NCBI GenBank assembly: GCA_002633005.1
Contig: NMRA01000078.1
Location: 739,565-802,625 of the forward strand
Direction: 5' to 3'
From: Phoronis australis
Lineage: Eukaryota; Phoronida; Phoronidae
Length of the DNA: 63,061 nucleotides
The notes beneath the pieces are model-generated. The model was not told the origin of the DNA. It made no database searches and worked only from the letters and a program-made list of their open reading frames with translations. The position numbers and the translations under genes are program-made. This document shows positions 24,180 to 37,089 of this stretch, in pieces. Positions within the stretch are counted from its first letter, which is position 1, and every line of letters starts with the position of its first letter.

Positions 24180-27150
24180 GCAAACCTCACAAGACACAAT
24201 TAGCGTCACCTAACTAAATCCTAAGGAAGACGGAACACAACATTGCAATGGGCAGTGATTACGGTATATGAAAAAACCCAGATGGTTGATGGATATGGTT
24301 TATGTTTATGCAGTATTTTTACTGTATAAAGGGAGTGTCTGCAATAAAGTTTACCATGTCCTACACATACAACTGGAGTTTAACAGATCATGTTCCAAAT
24401 CAATGCTAAACAGGGAAGGCAATTTCTGGCCCCTGAAAATGTCAGTCTGGCCCGTCACAAAATAGCAGCTGAACACATCTCGCAGAACTTTAAAAGCATT
24501 CCCATGAAGACAATTTCTGGCACATTCATAGCTTCTATGAAACGTGAAAATTTAATACAGAGATTTTATAGGGCAATCTTTCACAACTTTATGAAAGGAA
24601 TTTTACTGTACAGCAATCTACAATAAATAGTTATGCGTGGTTATAAATTATGACACTGACATCGTACAAACAAGAATCATGGCACTTATGAAGACTAAGT
24701 ATTCTTGCCTATTCTTAATCTACGGGTGGGTAAAGTTGCTTTGATTCAGAAACCAACAAGGCCGAACAGTAACATACAACTTCATCAAATTTTTCAACAA
24801 AATAGGAAGAAAACCTATCTGCAATTTATTACTTGTATTGTACAGCAGTCATCAATAAACACACAATAGAATACTTTAAACTGCAGTGAGCTTATGGAAA
24901 ATGGAAATGACTGCTTTTTGTTGGATTTCAAGGAAATTTTAACTTGGTCAAAAGTAGTGCTCTTTCGACACTTGATCAAATGTGTTCAAAATACACAGAA
25001 CTGCAGAGTGGAATTTTCAAAATAACGTTAGACTTGTTTAAATTTCTGTTGGTGCATCTTAATTATCGACTTTTAAAGCATTTTGAGCATAAGTCATTCT
25101 CTTGATTTATGAAGGCTTCGTTCCGAAAAACTTGGACCTATTTCAAAAACCAACAGTTCCCTCAAAAAGACTAATATGATTGGAGGAATAATATTTTTTA
25201 AATCTCTGTTCAAAGTCTACTAAAACTAAAAAAAAAATACATAGTGAAAAAAATAAAGACCAGTACATAAAAATCATAAATTTTGTTAGAGAGAAAATAT
25301 ATATTTGGAAGCGTAAGAGCTAACAGAATTTAAGATACTTGTACTTAAGTACAACCTGGTAAACAAGGTTCACAGTTACCTTTAAGAACCCAATTTTTTT
25401 CCACTGAACAACAGGCATCATACTTGTTCTCCAAATCTGGGACACCTGTAAGTGACTAATCCTAATGACATTCACAAACTGAAACCAAAAGATAACCTTT
25501 TAATGTCAGTGACGGAAATAGGATTAAGGTTAAATATTACGCAATGGTAAATGTGACAATTAACAAATATGATAGACACCCCTTCTCGATAGATCACACA
25601 AAATTTATCAAACAAGATAGGCCAAAACTTGTCATTTCTCCCAGTGTCAAGTCCCGGAAATTATAACAATAGTGTTTCAGGTCCAACTCATAATGAAACA
25701 AAAAACCTGCCCGGAGATTAATTTAAGAAAAAACATACCAAAAGACAGGGCCTTGTTTCAAAACTTTTAGACTGTGCCAGGTTACCATGACGACAGTTGT
25801 CTGGAATCAAAACATTAGGAAAACCCAAATGGGTGCACAGGAATGTTGGTATCACATGAGAAGATGTTTATAGGAACTTCAGTTGCAATAGCTTGAGGTT
25901 TGGGCAAGGAATGCAGGAATCACATTATTCAAGAGGTCAAGGGAAATCTTGTTCAGTCATTGCTGATAGGACTGGGCTACTGCCCACTGATAATAGTCTG
26001 TACCACCTTTGCTCTGCATCAATCAGAAATCTAGATTAAGCTGTTAAGATTAGATTTATCATGGAAATCTACATGTTCTTAGAAGCACAACATTGTTTTA
26101 CGTTCCATTACCATCTGTGCTGTTAAACACAGAATGGACACACCAGATGTGTTTACACAATAACTAGAACAAGAACTTTGTTAAATCCAGTGTGAATGTG
26201 CTTGGCTCAGGTCAGGCAAGTTTCAGACAGAGATTGAGTCACTGAAGTGGTGGCCCTATCTCCCCAGTACTGACTGCTGGTCGTGTGCAGTAGTCAATAT
26301 CGCAATATTGCGGTAGAAAGCTATTAGGATGTTCAAGTAGTTGTTCGTTCTTTCTGAGAGTTTCGCTTTTCTTTTTCGGTTTTGAGAAACATAAAAGAAA
26401 TGAGAGGGATTTAAAGAGTGACACTTGGAGAAAGAAATTAAAAATTGAAATGTGACGTCAACGTCGTCAAAGCCAAGAACATACACTATCATGACCCCAA
26501 CACTTCTTACAAAAACACATTAGATAAACTGGAAGGAGATATATTTACGTACTAAATTTGAAAAGGTTTGGTCAAAGAATTACGGAGATAGAGCTCTGCA
26601 AACAATTAGAAAAGTTACCGTCACAGCGTCACCTTGCGTCTGATTTCACCCCAGGAAAAGTCCTCTGGCTATTGACTAGGTAAACATTGTACATAAATTT
26701 CAAATGATCAGATGAAAACTGCAATCTCTAGCACAAATAATTGATAGGCTAACAAAGTGCAGCTACAATTAACTAATCAACAAAGGAGCAGCCACCTGAG
26801 CAGTAAATCCTGAATATCGTGGTAACTCGTAGCAAGTAACAGCTTTCATATACTGATAGTCCACATACAAATTTCAGACATATCCGCCATGATAGATGCC
26901 GAAGATACGGCACAAAAACCTGGACATTGGAGACCAGTGGACAGAAATCTCCAATAACTCGACAACGATAAAACATAAGAGAGAAACAAAGGAGATATTT
27001 GCGATAGCCCTGCTAATGATCATCTGCGTCCTATGTTCGTTTAAAAGAGGAATTCAGTAAGAGAATCAATGAATGAATGTGCATTTTGGGGAAGAAATTG
27101 CACGTGTCACAGGTGTAAGATTGGGAATGGGGTACGGTAAGGGTGTACCT
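24180..27150. other. Gene-free stretch
   Basis: AT-rich with short open frames only; nothing recognisable. Confidence 0.4.
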
Positions 27151-27159
27151 TTTTAGTCG

Positions 27160-27290
27160 GCAGCTCTTACGACAGATTGGGAGCCTTAAACATTTTATTT
27201 GGCAACCTGCGATTTTCAGTTTTGACGACCTCAGGTTTCGTTTGGCGACTTGGATTTTCGCCAGGTCGCCAGTGGAGAGCTGCGAAGGTC
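27160..27290. repeat. Palindromic 'gcgac' repeat
   Basis: Includes ggcaacctgcgattttcagt, gacgacctcaggtttcg, ggcgacttggattttcgcca and ggtcgccagt, the same gcgacc/ggtcgc vocabulary as 9615-9750 and 35840-35930. Confidence 0.45.
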
Positions 27291-27299
27291 ATAACTACA

Positions 27300-28080
27300 A
27301 TTTGGAACCTTTCCGCATCCTAGGCAATGTGATATGGAAGATGTTTTATGACTTGAAAGTTATCTCGATGTATATGAAGGTAAGTAGTGATCTTGCTCCC
27401 CTGCCCCCCCCCCNCCTGCCCCCCCCCCCGCCCCTCTCAAAGTATGAATACATGCTTCTGGAAAACATTCAGTGGCCCCTTGATTCCTAGATAATTGATG
27501 AGTACCAGCAATGTATGGCATTTCAGTGGAATTTCATCTGAAAGCTTCATATTTCAGTTTACAAAAATAGACAAGTTCAGCCTAGAATTGATTATAACTA
27601 CATGCTCTAAGTTGTTTGTTTAATATCGCATGTTTACTGCCTTCAAGCCAGCTCAGGGGCCACATAGAAAGCAATAAAGCAGTTTGGCAGCATCAGGCAA
27701 AATCCCAACCATATCCGCGTTAAAACTTAAGCTTTATAGCCCTGAAATATTTTTAAGTGATACGCTATCTCAATTCACTTTTTAGATGAGCAATTGATCT
27801 CGAGACTCTCGTTCGAGTTTCTACTCGGTTTTTTGTTAGAGCATCATCACCCTCAATCGTAATAAGGAAGAAAAAAATGGAGAACCTCATTTTAACTTAT
27901 CAGTTGGCTAATGATCCAGGCAATCGTGTCTGGTTTTAACCAACTTCTTAAAGTGCTAGGCTAAATAAAACATTTAGCATAATCTAAATGGTGGGTAATT
28001 AGACCAATTGCTCTACGCAACGCAACGATTGTACCATGAGAGAAAAGTAATCAGACAAAATATAATTTCCCTTGTCATGA
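27300..28080. other. No gene; poly-C joint with single n
   Basis: A C-rich tract at 27404-27433 contains a lone n at 27413. The rest is AT-rich without supported genes. Confidence 0.5.
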
Positions 28081-28234
28081 CGGCAAAAAATGACTCTATG
28101 ACTATTAATGCAGCAAAAAATGACTCCATGACTATTAATGCAGCAAAAAATGACTCTATGACTATTAATGCAGCAAAAAATGACTCTATGACTATTAATG
28201 CAGCAAAAAATGACTCTATATGACTATTAATGCA
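28081..28234. repeat. 30-bp minisatellite, 5 copies
   Basis: Unit cagcaaaaaatgactctatg plus actattaatg, at exactly 30-bp spacing from 28081, almost without divergence. Thirty is a multiple of three, which explains the repetitive open frames on both strands. Confidence 0.9.
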
Positions 28235-28239
28235 GCAGA

Positions 28240-29500
28240 AAAAACAGAATGGCTTATCCACCTTAGTACTAACTTTTCTGTTCATCCCTCTTTGTTCTCA
28301 GTCAAATGGAAAGACTAGTCAGGCAATGAATTCAACTTCAGACTTGCCCGTATGGCGGAGAATTCCGGGTCGTTTTGTCTGAATGCTTTTGATTTCTTGT
28401 CTACAACTTGAAACTGATATTGAAGAACTTGTAACATGCTAAGTCTTCGTGTCATACCCGGCAGCAACAGATGCGTTTCCAGCATCACTGCATTTAACTT
28501 AGGTCTAAAGCAGTCATGATGTCACAGAGTGATGTTAACAATCACGATTTTTGAAACAACAGGGCTCTCGATCACCTCAAAGGGAAAGGTGCCTGTGCCT
28601 TCTGCGCGGAATGTTTGGGGTGAGATGGAAAATTCTACCCCCAATCACCATCAGTAGCACACCCCACCCCTGCTGCAAGCTCTCACAGCGGCTCTGCCTC
28701 AAGCAGCCAAAACTAACTTTTTGTGCTCTTTTAAATTGTCACCAATGATTCGAGCCTCGAGGGGATTTTTTCAATCATACGTGGGGAATTTTTGGGCGTA
28801 ACAAGAATTTAAATGATTTGCCAACATTTTTCAGTGGAATAGGACTAACGTTCGGCCCCCAAAATCAAGGGATTGAGGACCCTGTTACAATATATGTTTA
28901 TGAACCCCTATTCTGTGGCATGAAACCATCATTTTGATCCAGTATTAGAATTTTGGTTTGGAACCCTTAACTTCGTTTTTTCATAGGTGAGTTAGCATTC
29001 TTGATTACTTGTGATTACATCATGGACAAAACGCAATTCAGCAATTGCTCTAAGATGAGGATTCACAACATTAACTTCTTTTATTCACTCAGAATTTTAA
29101 CTTTGACTTGATTAGAAATTGCGTAGGACCTTTAGCATTCTCTGGGCTTTAGTTGAACTTTTAACTTCTTTTTCATGACATGCAGATGCCAGCCACTTTG
29201 TAAATAGTCCAGTGACTAATTTGGGTTAATGTAACACCATGCCATAACTGCAGTTAAAACAGATCTATGAATAACTTGGAATGTAGTAGCCAAATAACAA
29301 TGACATATAATAATTACTCACAGGTCTCTAAAAGACTTGGAAAAACAACCTCATGACGTAGATATATTACATAATGTAAATGAGGGTTTTCTATTTATTT
29401 ATTCATTTATAACATTTAAAATGAGCCGAGGGTGAGGGTGGCCTCTTCAGACAGTCAACACTGCTTTCAAAGAGGGCCCTCAACAACAGTTACAGGTCAT
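28240..29500. other. No recognisable gene
   Basis: Only short open frames, including one at 28551-28748, with no domain resemblance. Confidence 0.4.
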
Positions 29501-29509
29501 AAGTTTCTG

Positions 29510-29620
29510 CCAATAAATTAGCAGTTTCTAGTGTTAACTGATAACAAATATAGTAGGAAACATCTAGTATTTGTTCCAATTCTTCATCTTGTATTTTCCT
29601 TTTCAAAAAAATATTTCTCC
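29510..29620 (+). repeat. Short dispersed repeat G, copy 1
   Basis: cagtttctagtgttaactga, then taacaaatatagt-ggaaac and ctagtatttgttcc, matches the reverse complement of 42140-42255. In both places the other strand reads a related phrase (DEE-x-EQILD). The source could be a decayed coding element. Confidence 0.5.
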
Positions 29621-29689
29621 GCAACCGAGGACAACAATTCTCGGGATCTATCATCGACATTAAGTTGAGAGAACACATGAATTCAAAAT

Positions 29690-30730
29690 TAACTAATACA
29701 ATCAGTCTTGAAATATTCCTTCCATGAGAGGACTAAAATTTTGACACCACCAAGAACACCAAGTCATTAACAACTCAAGAAAAGGCGTCTAAGTCCTTTA
29801 GAGATGGCCACCCAGTGTATTTTGTAAGCCTTTTTTTCTTGGAAAACTGTATGCATTAGTGTTTATGGCTAAGAAATGGAAATTATGCAGACACACCGAC
29901 TCATTTCGAGGAGTTCACCTTCATAAGTGGAATCAGGATGTTTGACCTCGAGAGCCAAGAGACTCATGGGCAACTGTGGGTATGATAAAAATCTACGATA
30001 CTATGAGCACAGCACTAGTGAAGCGGGCTGGAAGGGAAAACGTGAGATAGAGTGATACAAGGCCAGTGAAGCCAGCAGAGAGAGAGTTGAGGTTTCATCT
30101 TCCATTGGGAGGAGTTATCAGGAGGTCTAACTGGATTAGACCACACAGTGCACACACTTAACCACACTACACAAACAAGTAGGGCTGAGGAATGTTATGA
30201 AGTCACTCAACCACCAGCTATTGACTCCCTTTGCTAATCTTGGCTTGATACCAAATTACCAATATTATGTTGCAGCACAAGGCACTCCCTAAACTCTTCA
30301 GGAAAACCTGACAGATTTGACTCTTCTTAAAGATATAGGAAAACCCATTGTTTCACAGAACTAAAACGAACCAACAGCATTACCCTTTTGGTGCTAATTT
30401 AGATTTTTTAACCCCTTTCCCACCACAGAAACTTCACTTTCTTTTCAGACTAAAAAAAGTTATCACTAAGACAACATATGACGCAATTTTTTATAATGCT
30501 TACTACAACGTACAATAACAAGAGTTGAGCACAGACAGCGCTAAAACCCATTATATCTGGGCAACGATTACTGAGTAAGTGGCTTAGAGGCTAACTGAAA
30601 ATTGTTCTCCTGCCATTTACGAGTGCTTATGAAAATAATCAGAGACATTCTTCATCAGATATTCTCTCTTTTATTTATTTACGAGCATACATTGAGAACA
30701 CATCGGTTTACGTAGAAAGACAAAGTACAC
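29690..30730. other. No recognisable gene
   Basis: No supported coding or repeat feature. Confidence 0.4.
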
Positions 30731-30739
30731 GTTTTGCAA

Positions 30740-31110
30740 GTCTCGCGTGATCGTATATCATTGCCACGACCTCTACCGATAACTTCGACGAAGCTTCACT
30801 CCGATCGTTCCCACTACACCGAAGTTTCGAAGACTACTGAAGTTTGGCTTTTAAATCCCACTGTTTTCAGTAAAGTTTTGCTTGCAGACTTAACTACCGA
30901 AGTTAAGCTTTCTTACATACAGAGAATTCAGTAAAAGCAAAGTTTAACCTCTAATGGGAATGCGGCTTTTGATCGAAGTTTGAAGCGCAACTAAATAGTT
31001 GAACATAACAAAGAAGTGTCGACACATACAGTGACAATGGATCAACTCCAGCGCCACCAAAGTTACCAGCAGATGACGCTGTTAACAACTGTGCATGTTG
31101 AATTTTTCAT
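30740..31110. mobile_element. Diverged relative of MITE family A
   Basis: Dense in gaagtt/aacttc words, with cgataacttcgacgaagctt, ttttaaatcccactgtt and gaagtgtcgacac, the vocabulary of the family A copies, but too diverged to set ends. Confidence 0.35.
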
Positions 31111-31119
31111 CATTCTAAT

Positions 31120-32040
31120 TAAGTATAATAAGTATTTCATTTCAGTTTATTATCAAATATTGAATTTGTCCTATTAAGCCATTATGTCCTTATCACTCNC
31201 CCCAGTCCTTATTACTACCCCCCCCTCCCAACAGTATTTGAAACTTTTAACACAAGTGCCCACCCTTTCAGTCATGGAAATAATCCTACGTTGACAACTG
31301 GCCAACTCTGACTGGTTTGCACACCACAGAATTTGCCAGTTCAGATCAAAAACACCAAGTCAGTTTAAGTCTTACATTCTCTAAACAATGAGACTATCGC
31401 AAACATATTAGGGGCAACAACAGCATTTTCAAACTTTCACTTTGAGAGTTTGTCAATAGCACATTTGAATAGTTCATGAAAAGCACACATGATTAGGTTT
31501 TGAGTTTTGAAAATTGGACAAGAAATGTCACTTTTACAATCTAAAAGGTTTGTTAAATCTTGCAGTAATATGTTCCTCATGAATTCTGCTGGGGGTGCAA
31601 CATGACTGGGTCTCATACCAAACTACCTGAGGCAGCAATTAGATTTTAAGGTAAGCCAAGTCTCATCCCACTACAATTCCTGGCAAGGTGAAGCGAACAG
31701 TGTAATATTTAACGTGACTTTTCACTCTCTATTAATCCCAGTGATCTAACAAAAATATCACATTCCATGCCCAAACCTCCAGCCTCTCAACAGTTTTGAA
31801 GATTGCCAGTCAAAACACACTTCAAACTGTCCCCATGTTTCAAGAGAAGTAAATACCACACCAGGACAAATCACTCTATATACACACTAATTTACACATG
31901 CTCAGATGACATCACAAGAAATGCTTCCCAATTAACCAGTACAAGTTCCCTAGCATCCGATTTCTGTATTCGCCAATTCCGATCTAACATTCTTTGGAGT
32001 CTAATGTAGGTATGATGTAAATTCTTCATTTAAATGGAAC
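31120..32040. other. No gene; single-n joint in a C tract
   Basis: A lone n at 31199 lies in a C-rich tract, as at 27413 and 35989, and probably marks a contig joint. Confidence 0.4.
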
Positions 32041-32049
32041 ACAAAATGC

Positions 32050-32185
32050 CACACAGGTGAAATTTACTTTGTCAAATTTCTCAACAAAAATCACTTTACA
32101 TGAAAATTTACTTAGCTTTTTAGCACAGTTTGTATAACATAGCTATTACCAAACAACATTTGGTAAATTTTTTAGCATTTGCAAC
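32050..32185 (+). repeat. Dispersed repeat family E, copy 2
   Basis: Counterpart of 2790-2940, ending in taccaaacaacatttggta. Confidence 0.55.
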
Positions 32186-32199
32186 AATGCGGTAAGCCT

Positions 32200-32745
32200 A
32201 TGAAAAATCAAAAATATGGAATTTTGGAGATTATTTTTGTCAAGTATTGAATGTTTTAAATTACACACTGCCGATTCAGTAGACATTACGAATAAATGCT
32301 TCAAAAGCTAACATTTAGGTAATGGCATATATATGTTATATAGAGCAAAAACAAGTTTTTCGTCGAAGAATTAATCAGGATACCGTCAGATTTTTTCCGC
32401 TCGTAACATTTCCGGCTTTTTCACCACTTCGGCAAATCCATTTGATTTGAACTAAGGATGACTAGTTCTTGAAAACGGCTTGGTGAATTTTACTGAAACT
32501 ATAAATTTTAATATTTATTCACCAGTCTCAAAAACGCTGTTAGGATTTTCCCTTTTAATGCCTAGTTTTCACACCGTAAGAGAGACGAATATGGCTACTA
32601 TTTATCACAAAAATACATTACGTATTGCAAGTCAGGTTGGCAAAGAAACAAAACCAAATGAGTAATCGAAAATTCCTAACAGAGTTTTCGAAATAAAAAC
32701 AGTTCCCTTAAAATCTACCAAAGTGATATTTCGCTATGAATGTAC
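32200..32745 (+). repeat. Dispersed repeat family F, copy 2
   Basis: Matches the reverse complement of 14640-15700 in order: tttgatttgaact, cttgaaaacggc, attcaccagtctc, ctgttaggatttt, aaattcctaacagag and cgctatgaatgtactg. Confidence 0.5.
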
Positions 32746-33309
32746 TGTGCTCGTCCAGGTAACGGACCATGTTTGGATTACCGCCCATCCCCGAAAATTT
32801 CGATTTTTCATGTTTAAGCGCCCATGCTCGGCTTACTGCCCACCCCCCCCAAATTTCTCATGAGCGAGACTTACATAAAAGTATCCTGTGCTTCTGTGAA
32901 CGTTCGTCGCACAAAATTAAGATTCCAAAACGTGCGCAACTCGCTTACCTTTCTGTGACAATCAATCAGTTTTAGCGGAACTTGGACCTTGCCTTACTAT
33001 GACAGTAAAATACCCATATTCTCATGCCCTTTTAACTGAAGGAGACACAATTGTTTCCTTTGGCTCACGCGCGGAACTCATGTCGGCATGTACTGATCAC
33101 TGAGACAGCAAGGCTTACATGCGCGAGCACTGAAATGACCTTGAGACAGCACAGCTAGACAGTCTCGTGGCGTTTCTTGAGTTGAGGCTCGTCTCCGTTT
33201 GAATGAACGTGGATATAGAATACATCGCCGAAGATGGGCCCATTTAAAAAATGCTTGCATGTCCTTCAGTCTGGGAGTACGTACAGTTGCCACACCCGAT
33301 TTGTCAATC

Positions 33310-33960
33310 ATAACCTTGTCACCTTAGAATTTCGGCATTGTTTGGTTGGTGCGCGTTTGGTTGTTTTAGCGTTTTGCAGACGATAAAATGCAAGGCGTAT
33401 GGATGTCTACTTTGCACTATTTTGTGATTCACTCATGTAATATCAAAAAAATTATGTACACGGTATTATTAACCAGCCATGTCGTAACACATTCAAGGTC
33501 ATATGAGAAAATAGGCTTGTTGGACGTTATACTGAGCAAAAAAGTTACAGAAGAATTTGACATGTTCACTTTTAGCACCATATAATCCAATAATGGCAAC
33601 AACATTCTTGTGATTATTAGTTTAGAAAAACATAGAAATTCAGCAAGCACAATTTGGTGCATATCAAGCAGGCCACAAACATGGGCTAGATATTTGTAAA
33701 AGTTCATGTTTTCTGTAGTCTCTCAAATAATAAAAAAGTAATGGCTAAATTGTCTTTTTTTAACGCTCACTACATTGCTAAAAACTGTTCAATCGTGATT
33801 GTTGATGATAGCTGTACTACATCAAGTAAACTGTCTTGTTTATTTTTATTAAAAGTTTTCATCAAATCAAATTTTATTGGTCTGTGGGGGTGGAGAGGGT
33901 AGCAGGTCTTGGGGTTGTGGGAAGTTGGGTTTTGTAATTTGTAAACACAACTTCTTATAA
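33310..33960. other. No recognisable gene
   Basis: Overlapping short open frames on both strands; none recognised. Confidence 0.4.
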
Positions 33961-34135
33961 AGGGCAGCGTCATCGCTAATAGTTGCTTGTATTTTGCTCG
34001 AACAATTACCATTCAAATTAAAAATACGTTTTATGTCAATTAGCATATGTAAATGTTCCCAAATTGACTGAAGTTCAACAAACCTAGTTAACTTTGCAAC
34101 TAACAGGTGGATTTAAAAGCGGGGCGTCATTGCTG

Positions 34136-34670
34136 CGGTGCGGTATGAACAGTCAACTTCGGTCTCATCGAAGTTTTTGCCAGGGGCCACTCTTATCATC
34201 AACAAGTAACAACAGTGTTGTCACTAACAGTTGCTTTAGTTTACTTAAATAATCACCACCTGAATAAGAAATGTTTTATTTCAATTAGCACAAGTCATAT
34301 AAATGTTCTCAAATGGTGCGGTATGAACAATCAACTTCGGTCTCATCGAAGTTTTTGCCAGGGGTCACTGTTATCATCAACAAGTAACAACAGTGTTGTC
34401 ACTAACAGTTGCTTTAGTTTGCTTAAATAATCACCACCTGAATAAGAAATGTTTTATTTCAATTAGCACAAGTCATATAAATGTTCTCAAATGGTGCGGT
34501 ATGAACAGTCAACTTCGGTCTCATCGAAGTTTTTGCCAGGGGTCACTGTTATCATCAACAAGTAACAACAGTGTTGTCACTAACAGTTGCTTTAGTTTGT
34601 TTAAATAATCACCACCTGAATAAGAAATGTTTTATTTCAATTGGCACAAGTCATATAAATGTTCTCAAAT
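34136..34670 (-). repeat. 178-bp tandem repeat, 3 copies, inside MITE family A
   Basis: Near-identical units offset by exactly 178 bp. The two 71-residue open frames starting at 34215 and 34393 are the same frame in successive units. The low divergence shows recent amplification within an old element. Confidence 0.85.
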
Positions 34671-34757
34671 TGTCACGTTAATAAAAATATTAGTGTGCAC
34701 GCGATGCATCAGCCTACTTTGCGATTACTTCGATCATAACAGTGTCACATGCTGTTT

Positions 34758-34856
34758 ACTTCGATGTCCAGAATGAATGGCTCAGTTAACTTCGATGTCC
34801 AGAATGAATGGCTCAGTTAACTTCGATGTCCAGAATGAATGGCTCAGTTAACTTCT
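34758..34856 (-). repeat. 31-bp tandem repeat, 3 copies, inside MITE family A
   Basis: Unit acttcgatgtccagaatgaa plus tggctcagtta, identical in three copies. Confidence 0.9.
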
Positions 34857-34899
34857 TAGTTGGTACCAGAGTTACATTAGTAAGAAAGGGCCTTATCTT

Positions 34900-35830
34900 G
34901 CTAATTGTCCTGTTAACAGACAGCCAAAGTTCACTTTCATGTCCCAACAAATCAATAGAGCTGTATTTTTAAGATTTTGAACACCCTTCACAACACAGCA
35001 AGTTTCCATTACCCAACAGACTATGATATATTTAGGATCTCATATAATGACATGGCAATGACCATGTGGTTGCCACTTTCCTGTTTAATAGAGTTACATA
35101 ACTAGTGATTTGTTGGTATCCTCAACAACCTTATCAAGAGGTCATCAGAGAAAGCATTATGACAATAATGCAATCCAATAGCTCAACTTCCTCTCCTAAT
35201 CAGATTAACTCCCAACAGACTGAGTGTCAACTTGCAGAATTCTACTGCACATATGTGTGGCCATCCTAAGACACTGGTTGATCCACCAACTTAGACATCA
35301 AACACACCAGGCTGCAGGATGATAATCCTCTTGGGTTGCCAATGCCAACTAATCTCCAGGAGATTTACGTAAATTGAGAAAATATGCTGAAAACCACGAA
35401 ATCCAACAAAATCAAACAAATATTTGTCAAGAACTGTAGCTGCTCTCCAGTTCTATCGGGTTCCTACGACCTCTTTGTCAATACTTGCGACACGTTTAAA
35501 TGGCGAGCCCCCTAATCAGTATGGAATACCGCCACCATCATTCAGAGTTCTGACACTGGCATGCTTTCAATAATTGTGTGTCAAGTTAAAAATTGATGAA
35601 AAGTCCTAATTTTTTACATTTTAGTTATATAATTAAAAACATATCATGGTCAAAAAAATTCACTCAGCTATCGTGGCAAAACAGGAGGCACGCATGAAAA
35701 CAACCCACACACACATGCACGGTAACACCTTGACACAATCGAGGTGTTCAATATGTACTGTGCTATTTGCAAAGTACATGGTGCAAGGTACTCTCACTGC
35801 AGTGACACTAAATTGAGAATTGAATTGCCA
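34900..35830. other. No recognisable gene
   Basis: No supported features. Confidence 0.4.
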
Positions 35831-35839
35831 TGAATACTG

Positions 35840-35930
35840 GTGTCGCCAGTGCGACTTCAGCTTATGTTTGGCGACCTGGAAAAATTCCAAGTCGCCACTG
35901 CGAGCATGGATATTCCTGGATTGCGCCTTT
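35840..35930. repeat. Palindromic 'gcgac' repeat
   Basis: gtcgccagtgcgacttcagc, then ggcgacctggaaaaattcca and agtcgccactgcgagc; the two halves are largely inverted complements. Confidence 0.5.
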
Positions 35931-35939
35931 GCACCATTA

Positions 35940-37085
35940 TCACATAAAAAATAAAAACGCGCAAGGACATTGCAGCACTGTGCACCCCNCCCCCCCGGGC
36001 GCATCTTTTAAAATGCAACACCCTTCCCAAAAATGCAAGATTCTAGTCCATTACGGCGTTTTCCCATTGCTCTCAACTTGTTAGATTCCATATGCCAACA
36101 ACAAGTTGGGAAGATGACCCCTGTAGCCAGTATCTTACACAAATGATTAACTCCATTCTGGCATTTATGGAAGGCCAGCTCTATTTTGTTCGATAATTGC
36201 TCCACTCTCCAACAAGATCATATCTAGCCCGACAGGGCAGTGATATTAAAAATAAAAGTTAAGTTATAACATCTTTGAACATAAACCAATAGCATTTCTG
36301 AAATCCTCGTCGTGTTCAGTTTTTGGATCGCCAAAATCGCCCAACTACAACCAATGTTACGACACTCTATTCTTTCTGAATGAACCAATTCGCTCTGTTT
36401 CACACAGGCCTGTAATAAGCCTGGTAGATAATTGGTCTGCCTGTTGTCATACCGGACAAAATACTGTGCTTGGCAGTTAAAAAAAAGAAGCTGGATGTTA
36501 TCACACCCTCACAACCCTCTACGTCTGGTAAAGTCACTGAACGAGAAAACGCTGTCATGCCCAAACTCTATTGTTTAAGCTGACTGAGCAGGGACACTGG
36601 GGCAACTTGACTTGTGTACATCATGGCTTATCGATGCAATTTAAATATCCCAAAACTGGCAAAAGAATGCAGTAACATTCTTACATATGTATATCAAATA
36701 TCACAGAATGTACATGGGCATGGCAGCGCTATGGTACAAAGCCACAAAGGTGTCCAAAATGGGGGTACACTGTTGACTAGACCATATAGTTCCAATGCAG
36801 GGGTCAGCAAGTGCAAACTAGGACAGTTCATATTAACCATAAATGTACTCAGCAAGACACTTCTATTGAGTTTATGAAACAGTAGACAGAGAAACGTCAA
36901 AGGATTAGACCTCGTGCCGTCGTGGCTATAATTTACTTTTTACGGCTTTCAAGTTCAAGCCTTCAAGTAACGTCGGTTGGAAGCCAAGAAAATTCGGATT
37001 AGCCTTTACTTCTTTTTGATATCATTACGAGAGCAACTGAAAAAAATCTTTGAATTGTTCAATGCTTGGGCCGACAGTCGATCCG
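35940..37085. other. No confirmed gene; expected place for exon 2 of the minus-strand gene
   Basis: A minus-strand acceptor-like tttttttcag ends near 37047, but the phase-1 frame after it stops within about 12 codons, so I do not accept it as an exon. A single n in a C tract lies at 35989. Confidence 0.35.
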
Positions 37086-37089
37086 GCAT

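Larger units (their letters stand above)
33965..34895 (-). mobile_element. MITE family A, inverted copy enlarged by internal tandem duplication
   Basis: In reverse orientation this follows 13806-14313: cggtatgaac-gtcaacttcg, gaagtttttgccaggggtca, taacaacagtgttgtcacta, and a right end gttacattagtaagaaaggg then cctt. It is longer (~0.93 kb against ~0.5 kb) because of a triplicated 178-bp block, a triplicated 31-bp block and an extra partial unit at about 33970-34063. Confidence 0.65.

Noticed and set aside
28081-28234. CRISPR-like regular repeat
   Set aside because: Direct head-to-tail units with no unique spacers, in an animal genome; a minisatellite.
28008-28285. Repetitive open frames on both strands
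   Set aside because: Explained by a 30-bp minisatellite whose period is a multiple of three.
34215-34608. Two near-identical 71-codon frames
   Set aside because: They are the same frame in successive 178-bp units of a MITE-derived repeat, not tandem genes.
36995-37047. Candidate second exon of the minus-strand signal-peptide gene after a tttttttcag acceptor
   Set aside because: The phase-1 frame stops after about 12 codons and no good donor precedes the stop.
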